DNA of 10,487 nt. Source: DATDCY01 sp031406795 [NCBI: Candidatus Rokuibacteriota bacterium] (GTDB lineage Bacteria > JAUVQV01). The position numbers and the translations under genes were made by a program. This document shows, piece by piece, positions 1-6,639 of this stretch (the first letter of the stretch is position 1; each line of letters begins with the position of its first letter). The notes below the pieces were generated by a model. The model did not search any database. It was given only the letters and a program-made list of their open reading frames with translations, and was not told the DNA's origin. The stretch lies in the NCBI GenBank assembly GCA_031406795.1, contig JANOHV010000155.1, forward strand, positions 1-10,487, given 5' to 3'.

Positions 1-1
1 C

Positions 2-751
2 GCCTCGATGGAGGACTACACGCTGGCTTTCCGGCGGCTGGTGAACCTCGTGCCGGGCAACGGCTTTCTCGCGGTGAATGCCGCCGACGCGGTGGCCACC
101 GAAGTCGCCACGGGCTGCCGCGGACGGATCATCCCCGTCGCGCCCGGGGCTGCCGCCGCCTTCGACTTCCCCCTCCCCGGCGAGCACTTCCGGCTCGACG
201 CCCTCCTCGCCGCGGCTGCCGCGGCGGCGCTCGGCCTCACGTCCGAGGAGATCGCGCAAGGCATGGCGAGCTACCGCGGCGTCAAGCGGCGGCTCGAAGC
301 GGTCTTCTCCGCGGCCGGGGTGACGCTCTACGACGACTTCGCGCACCACCCGACGGCAATCCGTCTCGATCTGGAGACGCTGCGGGCCAAGCACCCCGGC
401 GCGCGCATCCGGGCCCTGTTCGAGCCGCGTTCGAACACCCTGCGCCGCGCGATCTTCCAGGAAGCGCTCACGGCGGCGTTCGCCGCGGCGGACGAGGTGA
501 TCGTCGGGGCGGGGCACCGCGCGGCCCAGCTCGACGCCGCGGAGCGCCTCGACCCGCAGCGTCTCGTGCGCGATCTTGTGGCGTCCGGGCGGCTCGCGCG
601 CCACGAAGAGGATGCCGGGGCGATCGCCGCGGCGATCCTCGCCGACCTGCGCCCCGGCGACGTGGTGGCGGTACTCTCCAACGGCTCGTTCGGCGGGCTG
701 ATTCCCCGGCTGCGCGGAGAGTTCGAGACGTGGGCGGCAGCGCAGCGCTGA
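2..751 (+). CDS. mpl: UDP-N-acetylmuramate:L-Ala-gamma-D-Glu-meso-DAP ligase, C-terminal part (5' end outside window)
   Basis: The reading frame is open from base 2, so this is the C-terminal ~249 residues of a protein that is normally about 450 residues. Mpl is a cytosolic Mur-ligase-family enzyme. It uses ATP to attach the recycled tripeptide L-Ala-gamma-D-Glu-meso-DAP directly to UDP-MurNAc, bypassing MurC, MurD and MurE. The visible part covers the end of the central ATPase domain and the C-terminal domain. It carries the linker GVKRRLE, the motif YDDFAHHPTAI (MurC usually has DYGHHP) and FEPRSNTLRR, and these two variants separate Mpl from MurC. The in-frame ATG at base 8 is an internal methionine, not the start. 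The gene overlaps ldcA by 22 nt, and both of its substrates are made by products of the same operon. Identification is firm; the N-terminal domain and P-loop cannot be checked here. Confidence 0.93.
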   Translation, partial: ASMEDYTLAFRRLVNLVPGNGFLAVNAADAVATEVATGCRGRIIPVAPGAAAAFDFPLPGEHFRLDALLAAAAAAALGLTSEEIAQGMASYRGVKRRLEAVFSAAGVTLYDDFAHHPTAIRLDLETLRAKHPGARIRALFEPRSNTLRRAIFQEALTAAFAAADEVIVGAGHRAAQLDAAERLDPQRLVRDLVASGRLARHEEDAGAIAAAILADLRPGDVVAVLSNGSFGGLIPRLRGEFETWAAAQR

Positions 752-1689
752 GTCTCCCCCCCCGCCTGCAACCCGGCGATCTCGTCGCGATCGCGGCGCC
801 GGGGAGCGCCTTCGACCGCGCGGCCTTCACACGCGGCACCGAGTTCATCGCGGCGCAGGGCTACCGCGTTACCTGGCGCGCCGACATCACCACCCGCGCG
901 GGGTACTTCGCCGGCGACGACGACCGCCGCGCGGCGGAACTCAACTCCTGGCTGCGCGACCCCGACGTGCGGGCGATCCTGTTCGCGCGCGGCGGCTACG
1001 GCACCTCGCGCATCGTCGAGCGGCTCGATTTCAAAGCACTGCGCCGACGCCCGAAGGCGATCGCGGGCTTCTCCGACCTCACGGTGCTGCTGCTCGCGGC
1101 CACGCAGCTCGCCGGCATCGCGGCCTTTCACGGGCCGATGGTCGCCGGGGCGGGCAAGGGCAGAGACGGCGAGCGCGACCTGGCGCGCCTGCTCGCACTG
1201 CTTGCGGGCAAACCCGGCCCGCGCGCGCATCGCGGGTTGCGCACGCTGCGCCCCGGCTGCGTGCGGGCGCCCGTCACGGGCGGCAACCTGAGCCTGCTGG
1301 CGCACTCGGTCGGCACCCCGTTCGAAGTCGCGACGCGCGGGCGCATCCTCTTCGTCGAAGAGATCGGCGAGGCACCGTACCGGATCGACCGCATGGTGCG
1401 GCAGTTGCAGCTCGCCGGGCTCTTCCGTGAGGTGGCCGGGGTGGTGCTCGGACAGTTCTCGGGGATCAAACCCGGCGATCGTCGCGCCGTGGCCGGGCTC
1501 TTTCTCGAAGCGCTGGGCGGCCGCGCGGTGCCGGTCGCCGCGGGCTTCCCCGCCGGGCACGATTCACCGAACCGCGCGCTCCCGTTCGGGGTGGATGCGA
1601 AGCTCGACGCGAGCGCCGGGACGATGAGCTTCGATCCGTGCGTGGGGGACGTCCAACCCCCCGCTGCTTCGGGAAGACGACGGCCGTGA
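730..1689 (+). CDS. ldcA: LD-carboxypeptidase, peptidase family S66
   Basis: This cytosolic serine peptidase removes the terminal D-Ala from recycled L-Ala-gamma-D-Glu-DAP-D-Ala, giving the tripeptide that Mpl uses. The protein is 319 residues, normal for the family, with no signal peptide. The N-terminal domain opens with LPPRLQPGDLVAIAAPGS and carries the RGGYG turn at ~88-91. The presumed nucleophile is Ser115 in IAGFSDLT, matching the S66 Ser-Glu-His triad. The Glu lies in FVEEIGEAPYRIDRM (Glu210 or 211), and the His is His277 in GFPAGHDSPN. The chosen GTG start at 730 lies inside mpl and has a GGAGA box 9 nt upstream; starting there gives the usual family N-terminus. The stop overlaps the nagZ start. 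The last ~15 residues are Pro/Arg-rich and look unconserved. Confidence 0.93.
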   Translation: MGGSAALSLPPRLQPGDLVAIAAPGSAFDRAAFTRGTEFIAAQGYRVTWRADITTRAGYFAGDDDRRAAELNSWLRDPDVRAILFARGGYGTSRIVERLDFKALRRRPKAIAGFSDLTVLLLAATQLAGIAAFHGPMVAGAGKGRDGERDLARLLALLAGKPGPRAHRGLRTLRPGCVRAPVTGGNLSLLAHSVGTPFEVATRGRILFVEEIGEAPYRIDRMVRQLQLAGLFREVAGVVLGQFSGIKPGDRRAVAGLFLEALGGRAVPVAAGFPAGHDSPNRALPFGVDAKLDASAGTMSFDPCVGDVQPPAASGRRRP

Positions 1690-2789
1690 CCATCCAGACG
1701 CGTCGTCTGGCCAAGGCCGCCGGCCAGTTGCTGGTCGCCGGGTTCGACGGCACCGAACCGTCGCGCGAGATCCTCGCGCTGATCCGCGCCGGGCTCGGCG
1801 GCGTCATCCTCTACCGCAAGAACTGCGTCGATGCGCTGCAGGTGCTCGCGTTGACCAACACCCTGCAGGAGGCGGCCCGCGCGGCCGACCACGCGCAGCC
1901 GCTGTTGATCGCCATCGATCAGGAGCAGGGGCGGGTCGTGCGCATCACCGAAGGGGTCACCGTCTTTCCCGCAATGGGGGCGATCGCGCGCATCGGCGAT
2001 CCGGATCTGGTCGCGCGGGTCGCGGCCGCAACGAGCCGCGAATTGCTGGCGATCGGCGTCAACTGGAACCTCGCCCCGGTGGCGGATGTTCTCTCCGTGC
2101 CGGATTGCCCGGTGGGCGACCGCAGCTGCGGCACCGATCCGTCGCAGGTCGCAACCCTGGTCGCGGCCTTCGTGCGCGGCGCCGCCGCCTGCGGCATGCG
2201 CACCTGCGCGAAGCACTTCCCCGGACACGGGTCGACGGAAAAGGACAGCCACCTCGCCGCCCCCCGGGTCGTCCGCAGTCGGTCAGAACTCGAAGCCTGC
2301 GACCTCGTTCCCTTCCGTGCCGCGATCCAGGCCGGGGTCCCCGCGGTGATGACCGCGCACATCACCTACCCGGCGCTCGACCCGGACGCGCCGGCCTCGC
2401 TGTCGGAGCGCATCATCGGCGGTCTGCTGCGCGCGCAACTGGATTTCCCCGGGGTCGTCGTCTCCGACGACCTCGAAATGGCCGGAATTGCCTGGAACCG
2501 GCCGCTCGATTCCTCCGCCATCGCGGCCGTGCGCGCCGGATCGGACCTGCTGATCATCTCGCGCATGCTGCTGGCCGAGCGCTGCATCCCGGGCCTGCTC
2601 GCCGATCTGCGCCTGGCGATTCAGGAGCAGACCGTCGCGGCGGCGACCGTCATCGCCGCGCTCAAGCGTGTCCGCCGGTTCAAGCAGGGTCTCGAGTGGC
2701 ACGCCGACGCCGACGCGGCCCGCGTCGTTCTGCGCGCACCCGGACACCTGGCCCTGCTCGAGGAGGTTGAGCGCCGTGCCGTCCGCTGA
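1686..2789 (+). CDS. nagZ: Beta-N-acetylglucosaminidase, GH3 family (NagZ)
   Basis: NagZ cleaves the GlcNAc-beta-1,4 bond of muropeptides imported to the cytosol, releasing GlcNAc and (anhydro)MurNAc species. From GTG 1686 the protein has 367 residues and no signal peptide, as expected for the cytosolic Gram-negative enzyme. The TIM barrel carries the hallmark KHFPGHG (from Lys176) followed by KDSH, whose Asp187/His189 form the GH3 acid/base dyad on a mobile loop. The nucleophile is predicted to be Asp261 in VVSDDLEMAGI. The AIDQEQGRV motif near residue 77 is also typical. An earlier in-frame GTG at 1638 would add 16 unconserved residues inside ldcA. I chose 1686 because it forms a GTGA overlap with the ldcA stop and places the family N-terminus correctly; GGGAAG lies 9 nt upstream. 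The C-terminal ~25 residues are Ala/Arg-rich. Confidence 0.95.
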   Translation: MTIQTRRLAKAAGQLLVAGFDGTEPSREILALIRAGLGGVILYRKNCVDALQVLALTNTLQEAARAADHAQPLLIAIDQEQGRVVRITEGVTVFPAMGAIARIGDPDLVARVAAATSRELLAIGVNWNLAPVADVLSVPDCPVGDRSCGTDPSQVATLVAAFVRGAAACGMRTCAKHFPGHGSTEKDSHLAAPRVVRSRSELEACDLVPFRAAIQAGVPAVMTAHITYPALDPDAPASLSERIIGGLLRAQLDFPGVVVSDDLEMAGIAWNRPLDSSAIAAVRAGSDLLIISRMLLAERCIPGLLADLRLAIQEQTVAAATVIAALKRVRRFKQGLEWHADADAARVVLRAPGHLALLEEVERRAVR

Positions 2790-3858
2790 AGCGCTCGTCT
2801 GGGCACGCCGCGCTTTTCCCGGCCTCGACCCGGCCAGCGCCCGCCCGCTCCCCCCGGCGGGTTCCTCGCGCGTGCTCACGCGGCTTTTCCACACGGGCGG
2901 TAGCCTCGTTCTCGTCGAGAACCCCGTCGAGATCACCGCCGCCGTCAACGAGAACGACGCCTTTGGCTACCTCGCGGCGCACCTCGGGGCGCGCGGGATC
3001 CCGGTGCCCGGCGTGCTCGCCTACAAGCGGTCGCGCGGCTGGTCGCTCGTCGAGGATCTCGGCGATCAGGACCTGTACGGCGAAGTCCGACACGCGCTGC
3101 GGGGACTGGTCTGCGACCCCGCGGCGCGCGAGCGCGTCGCCGCGCTCTATCGGGAGGCGCTCGACGTGCTCGTGCGCCTGCAGATCGACGGCGCCGCCGG
3201 CTTCGACCCACGCCGCACGCACAACCCCGCGCGCTACGACGCCGCGCTGATGCGGGAGGGAGAGTCCGGCTATTTCGCCCGCGAACTGCTCGGCCGCCAC
3301 CTCGGCCTGAACATGCCTCCCGAACTCGAGGCCGAACTCGACCGGCTCGCCGGACAGGCGTCCGCAGCCGGGGCAGACTACCTGCTGCACCGCGACTATC
3401 AGTCGCAGAACCTCAAGATCCATATCGGACGCATTTGCGTCATCGACTTTCAGGGCGCGCGCCTCGGGCCGCCGCAGTACGATCTGGCTGCCCTGCTGCT
3501 CGACCCCTACGCGGATCTGCCGCCGGATCTGCGCCGCGAGTTGCTCGATTACTATCTCGGCCAGTTCACCGCTCGCACGCGCGAGGATCGCGGCCATTTC
3601 CTGGAGCACTTCCCCCTCGTCGCCGCGCACCGGCTCATGCAGGCGCTCGGCGCTTACGCCTTTCTCGGGCTGCAGCGCGGCAAGCCGGCGTTTCTCGCGC
3701 ACATCCCCGTGGCGCTGCGCCTGCTCGAGGAGTCGCTGGCCCCGATCGCCGGCACCGTCCCGCGGCTTCTCGCCACGGTTGCCGCGGCGCGCCAGCACCT
3801 GCCGGCGGATGCAGGCGGCGACGCCCCGGAAGCCACGGGCCAGGCACCGGGCCGATGA
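2776..3858 (+). CDS. amgK: N-acetylmuramate/N-acetylglucosamine anomeric kinase, AmgK family
   Basis: AmgK phosphorylates the anomeric hydroxyl of free MurNAc (and GlcNAc) in the cytosol, giving MurNAc-alpha-1-phosphate for MurU. The 360-residue protein has the aminoglycoside-phosphotransferase/choline-kinase fold. Visible motifs are the N-lobe VEDLGDQDLY (~93-102), the catalytic loop LLHRDYQSQN with Asp207 and Asn212, the metal-binding VIDFQGARLGP with Asp224, and YDLAALLLDPY (~235-245). The frame stays open upstream to 2668, but I placed the start at GTG 2776. An AGGAGG box sits 9 nt before it, and the extra upstream residues are an out-of-frame shadow of nagZ. The gene overlaps nagZ by 14 nt and murU by ATGA. 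The fold alone would also fit other small-molecule kinases; placement between nagZ and a nucleotidyltransferase makes AmgK the best call. Confidence 0.88.
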   Translation: MPSAEALVWARRAFPGLDPASARPLPPAGSSRVLTRLFHTGGSLVLVENPVEITAAVNENDAFGYLAAHLGARGIPVPGVLAYKRSRGWSLVEDLGDQDLYGEVRHALRGLVCDPAARERVAALYREALDVLVRLQIDGAAGFDPRRTHNPARYDAALMREGESGYFARELLGRHLGLNMPPELEAELDRLAGQASAAGADYLLHRDYQSQNLKIHIGRICVIDFQGARLGPPQYDLAALLLDPYADLPPDLRRELLDYYLGQFTARTREDRGHFLEHFPLVAAHRLMQALGAYAFLGLQRGKPAFLAHIPVALRLLEESLAPIAGTVPRLLATVAAARQHLPADAGGDAPEATGQAPGR

Positions 3859-4841
3859 ACCCGCCAGCGCCCCCGGTGCGCGCGATGGTGCTCGCGGCAG
3901 GACTCGGAACCCGGCTGCGGCCGCTGACCGACGCGCTGCCCAAGCCGCTCGTCCCGATCGCCAACAGGCCGCTCCTCGAGTACACCTTCGCCCTGCTCGC
4001 CGGCAGCGGCGTGCGCGAGGCAATCGTGAACTCCCACTATCTGCCGGACATCTTCGAAGAGGCGCTGCGCCGCCTCGACGCCTCGGGAGTGGCGCTGCAC
4101 GTCTCCCGGGAGCGGCGGATCCTCGGCACCGCGGGCGGGCTCAAGCGGGCCGGCAGTTTCCTCGCCGGCGGGACGTTCCTGCTGCTCAACGGGGACTTCC
4201 TCGTTGATCTCGATCTTCGGCAAGTGCTAGACTTTCATCAAAAGCAAGGAGCTGCAGCCACCATGGTCCTCACGCCAGATCCAGCCGCGGGCGTCCTCGG
4301 CGTCGATGCCGACGGCGTCATCCGGCGCTTCATCGAGCCGCGGCCGCCCGGCGAGCCCGTCGAGCGTCTCTCCTGCGGCTTCACCGGCATCCACGTCCTC
4401 GAGCCCGAGGTCCTGGCCCTGATCCCGGCGAACCAGCCCTGGGAGATCAACCGCCAGGTCTACCCCGAACTCATCGCCCGCGGCCAACGCGTCTGCGGCT
4501 TCGTCCACCGGGGGTACTGGCGCGAGGCCGGCAGCCCGGCGGGGTACCTGGCCGCGAACCGCGAAGTCCTCGCCGGACGGGCGGGCGCCCTCGCCCCCCG
4601 CCCCGGCGCCGGCACCCGGTCGCTCGCGGGAGCCCGCTGCAGCGGCCCGGTGCTCGCCGGGCAAGGCGTCCGGGTCGGCCGGGATGTCGAGGTCGGGCCC
4701 GAAGTCGTCATCGGGCCCGAAGTGCGCATCGGGGACGGGGCGCGTATCCGCCGCTCGGTGATCCTCGAGGGCACCGACGTGCCCGCGGGAGCCGATCTCG
4801 ATGGCGCGACCCTCTTCCCGGGCGGCGGGTTCTCCGCGTGA
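3855..4841 (+). CDS. murU: MurNAc-1-phosphate uridylyltransferase (MurU-like) with an added C-terminal left-handed beta-helix domain
   Basis: MurU uses UTP and MurNAc-1-phosphate to make UDP-MurNAc, completing the fosfomycin-insensitive salvage route. The protein has 328 residues from the ATG in the ATGA overlap with amgK. The N-terminal ~240 residues are a Rossmann-like sugar-nucleotidyltransferase domain. It has GLGTRLRP at 16-23, KP at 30-31, GTAGGLK at 91-97, and the metal-binding Asp114 in LLNGDFLVDLD. Residues ~265-322 contain hexapeptide-type repeats (VRVGRD, VEVGPE, VVIGPE, VRIGDG), which predict a left-handed beta-helix as in GDP-mannose pyrophosphorylase and GlmU. The well-studied Pseudomonas MurU is a single domain of ~225 residues, so this one is about 100 residues longer. 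The context after amgK supports UDP-MurNAc synthesis. A GDP-mannose or other NDP-sugar pyrophosphorylase remains possible on sequence alone. Confidence 0.82.
   Translation: MNPPAPPVRAMVLAAGLGTRLRPLTDALPKPLVPIANRPLLEYTFALLAGSGVREAIVNSHYLPDIFEEALRRLDASGVALHVSRERRILGTAGGLKRAGSFLAGGTFLLLNGDFLVDLDLRQVLDFHQKQGAAATMVLTPDPAAGVLGVDADGVIRRFIEPRPPGEPVERLSCGFTGIHVLEPEVLALIPANQPWEINRQVYPELIARGQRVCGFVHRGYWREAGSPAGYLAANREVLAGRAGALAPRPGAGTRSLAGARCSGPVLAGQGVRVGRDVEVGPEVVIGPEVRIGDGARIRRSVILEGTDVPAGADLDGATLFPGGGFSA
4204..4263 (+). promoter_or_regulatory. Possible internal promoter and ribosome site within murU
   Basis: An unusually AT-rich patch inside murU contains TTGATC (4204-4209), an 18-nt spacer, and an extended -10-like TGCTAGACT whose hexamer is 4228-4233. 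It is followed by AAGGAG (4246-4251) and an in-frame ATG at 4263 (Met137). It could give a shorter transcript serving the mltB-like and PilZ genes. The codons also encode conserved nucleotidyltransferase sequence, so chance is a real alternative. Confidence 0.22.
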
Positions 4842-5746
4842 GCCGCCGCGCCTCGCTGTTCGCGGCCGCCGTCCTCGGCGCCTGCCTGTTCGCGCCGCCG
4901 GGCGGCGCAACCGCTGAGGGCCTCCCCGAGGGCGGGCTGCTGCACACGCCGTTCGGCGAGGCCCTCGCCGGGCGCCTCGTCGCCGACGGCTTCGACCGCG
5001 GCCGCGTCGAGGCGCTGCTCGGCGACAAGCGGCTGGCGATCAACGGCACCACGCTCTCCTACGCAATCGTCTACCGCGAAACCAAGGCCGATTATTCTCA
5101 GTTCCTCACCGAGGCGCGGCTGTCGCGGGCCCGGGCGTTCCTCGCCGCGAACCGCGAGTTATTCGCGGCCGCCACGGCGCGCTCGGGTGTTCCGGACGAA
5201 GTCATCGCATCGATCCTGATGATCGAATCGGATTTCGGCAACTACCGCAAGCTGCACACCGTCCCTGGCGTCTTCGTGACCCTGCTCTGGGCAGCCGATC
5301 CCGCAAACTTCGAGACCGTGCGGGCGCTCATCCAGAAACGCCTGCCGGACGTGACCGCCGAGAAGATTCGCGAGAAATCGAAATCCAAGGCAAAGTGGGC
5401 GTACGAGCAAATCGCCTACCTGATGCGGATGGGTGAGCGCGAGAAAATCGACCTGTTCACCCTCTATGGCTCGTGGGCCGGGGCCTTCGGACTGTCGCAG
5501 TTCATCCCCTCGAGCTACTGGGGCTACGCCGTGGACGGCAGCGGCGACGGCCGCGCCGACCTCGACAACGTCGCCGACGCGGTCTTCTCGGTGGGCAACT
5601 ACCTCAAGAGCTTCGGCTGGAAGGACGGTCTCTCCGAAGAGAAACGGCGGGCGGTAGTGCGCCGCTACAACAACAGCGAGTTATACGCGGCAACAGTGCT
5701 GGACGCCGCGACAAGACTTCGCGGAGCAACGGCACGGACTCCATGA
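4838..5746 (+). CDS. mltB: Lytic murein transglycosylase, MltB type (SLT-2 domain)
   Basis: This periplasmic or membrane-anchored enzyme cleaves the MurNAc-GlcNAc bond of peptidoglycan, leaving 1,6-anhydroMurNAc ends; these fragments are the input for recycling. The 302-residue protein begins at a GTG in a GTGA overlap with murU. It has a short export signal: RR at 3-4, a hydrophobic stretch ~5-20, and possible cleavage after ATA at ~26. LGAC at 13-16 could instead be a lipobox with lipidated Cys16, as in E. coli MltB. The catalytic Glu is predicted at Glu130 in ILMIESDFGNYR. Family signatures follow: GSWAGAFGLSQFIPSSY (~211-227), the DGSGDGRADL metal-loop-like segment (~233-242) and VGNYLKSFGW (~252-261). 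No separate peptidoglycan-binding domain is present. The stop overlaps the PilZ start. MltB-like is firm; subtype within the family is less certain. Confidence 0.92.
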   Translation: MSRRASLFAAAVLGACLFAPPGGATAEGLPEGGLLHTPFGEALAGRLVADGFDRGRVEALLGDKRLAINGTTLSYAIVYRETKADYSQFLTEARLSRARAFLAANRELFAAATARSGVPDEVIASILMIESDFGNYRKLHTVPGVFVTLLWAADPANFETVRALIQKRLPDVTAEKIREKSKSKAKWAYEQIAYLMRMGEREKIDLFTLYGSWAGAFGLSQFIPSSYWGYAVDGSGDGRADLDNVADAVFSVGNYLKSFGWKDGLSEEKRRAVVRRYNNSELYAATVLDAATRLRGATARTP

Positions 5747-6072
5747 GCACGGAGGGCAGGCAACGACGCCGCGACAAGCGCAAATTCAAGCGGATCTTCG
5801 TCCGTTACGGCCCCAAGGAGACCCTGCACCGGGCCGTCGCGCAGCAGATTTCGCCGAGCGGCTTCTTCCTGGCGACGAACGAGGTCGTCTACGCCAACAA
5901 CAGCCCGCTTCTGGTCGAGATCAAGGGGCCGTCGGAAACCTGGCTCGTCGCGGGGATCGTGCGCCACGCCATCAAGGTGCACCCGAGCATGGCCGGCTTC
6001 ACCAAGCCCGGGATGGGCGTGGAACTGACGCACATCCCCGACGCCTGCCGCGATTACCTCGCGTCCCTGTGA
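5743..6072 (+). CDS. Small PilZ-domain protein
   Basis: This 109-residue protein appears to be a single PilZ domain, the usual receptor fold for the second messenger cyclic di-GMP. The N-terminus is very basic and carries an RxxxR element at Arg13-Arg17 (RKFKR). The second PilZ signature, normally [D/N]xSxxG, reads Q-I-S-P-S-G at 35-40, so Ser37 and Gly40 are kept but the D/N is Gln35. The remainder (VEIKGP, VAGIVRHAI, PGMGVELTHI) fits the six-stranded barrel of PilZ paralogs common in deltaproteobacteria. The ATG at 5743 overlaps the mltB stop as ATGA; the frame is open further upstream, but only as a shadow of mltB. No effector domain is attached, so any action would be through a partner protein. 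Ligand binding is uncertain because of the Gln substitution. Confidence 0.8.
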   Translation: MSTEGRQRRRDKRKFKRIFVRYGPKETLHRAVAQQISPSGFFLATNEVVYANNSPLLVEIKGPSETWLVAGIVRHAIKVHPSMAGFTKPGMGVELTHIPDACRDYLASL

Positions 6073-6089
6073 GCGACCGTTACGGGACG
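6062..6089. terminator. Hairpin spanning both convergent stop codons, possible shared terminator
   Basis: CGTCCC (6062-6067) pairs perfectly with GGGACG (6084-6089). Past a one-base bulge (t6068), GTGA (6069-6072) pairs with TTAC (6080-6083) with one G-U wobble in the + strand RNA, leaving a 7-nt loop. The stem contains the TGA of the PilZ gene and the TAA of the arginine decarboxylase gene. There is no T-tract on either side, so it would be an atypical or Rho-assisted terminator. Confidence 0.35.
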
Positions 6090-6625
6090 AAGACCGCGGC
6101 GGCGACGACGGTGGTCCAGAAGCCGCGCTTGTCGCCGATCGCCGACTGCGTGAAGTTCGCCGTCTTGTAGATCTGATTGTTGATCTTCCAGAGTTCCTTG
6201 CGCTCGTCCCATTGCACGTTCTCGTCGAACTCGATGCCGAGCGTCGTGGCCAGCATCGACGCCGCCAGGTCCTCCGCGTAGTCGCCCGAGTTCTCCTCGG
6301 TCAGCCCGAAGCAGTGGTGTTCGGAGAGATAGCCGTACTGTGCCTTGTCCGAGGGCCGCGCCACGCCGATCGACGCGGCGCAGAGGCGGTTGGGCTCGTT
6401 CGTCGCCTGCTCGGCGAGCACGCAGTGCACGATCGCGCCGGGACGGAGCATCGTGTTGCCCTTGGTGCGCGTCACGACCTTGCAGTTGGGAGGGAAGATG
6501 CTCGAGACGCGCACCAGATTGTACTTCTCGATCTTCGCGTCGCGCAGGGCCTTTTCGAACGACTGGAGCTTCTCCTTGTGCGTCCCCACACCCTTGGTGA
6601 AGAAAACCTTTGTCGGCACGTACAT
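6080..6625 (-). CDS. pdaD: Pyruvoyl-dependent arginine decarboxylase
   Basis: This enzyme decarboxylates L-arginine to agmatine using a covalently bound pyruvoyl group made by self-cleavage, not pyridoxal phosphate. The 181-residue proenzyme is the usual length. The self-cleavage site is predicted between Ser41 and Ser42 in [11 protein letters not shown], giving a short beta and a longer alpha chain; Ser42 would become the pyruvoyl group. Other family segments are KGNTMLRPG (~55-63), the Glu-rich [19 protein letters not shown] (~107-125, containing the likely proton-donor Glu) and the C-terminal region ending AAAVFVP. The start is firm: a strong GGAGGTGA box lies just upstream, and longer open frame beyond it only shadows the preceding gene. 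It follows the deoxyhypusine-synthase-like gene by 14 nt, which marks a polyamine operon. Confidence 0.95.
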   Translation of the reverse strand: MYVPTKVFFTKGVGTHKEKLQSFEKALRDAKIEKYNLVRVSSIFPPNCKVVTRTKGNTMLRPGAIVHCVLAEQATNEPNRLCAASIGVARPSDKAQYGYLSEHHCFGLTEENSGDYAEDLAASMLATTLGIEFDENVQWDERKELWKINNQIYKTANFTQSAIGDKRGFWTTVVAAAVFVP

Positions 6626-6629
6626 GATC

Positions 6630-6637
6630 TCACCTCC
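6630..6637 (-). promoter_or_regulatory. Ribosome binding site of pyruvoyl-dependent arginine decarboxylase
   Basis: On the minus strand, GGAGGTGA lies 4 nt before the ATG at 6625, inside the 14-nt gap after the TAG of the upstream gene. It fixes the start within an otherwise much longer open frame. Confidence 0.85.
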
Positions 6638-6639
6638 CC

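Noticed and set aside
8-10. ATG at base 8 as the start of the first gene
   Set aside because: The frame is open to the window edge, and the remaining protein lacks the whole N-terminal half of Mpl, so this is an internal Met.
328-1560. Long minus-strand open frame (410 codons) opposite mpl and ldcA
   Set aside because: It is antisense to two clear genes, rich in Arg/Ala/Gly/Pro with no family motif, and is what high GC content produces on the opposite strand.
2680-4023. Minus-strand open frame of 447 codons opposite amgK and murU
   Set aside because: It has no recognisable domain and low-complexity composition, and it lies wholly opposite well-supported genes.
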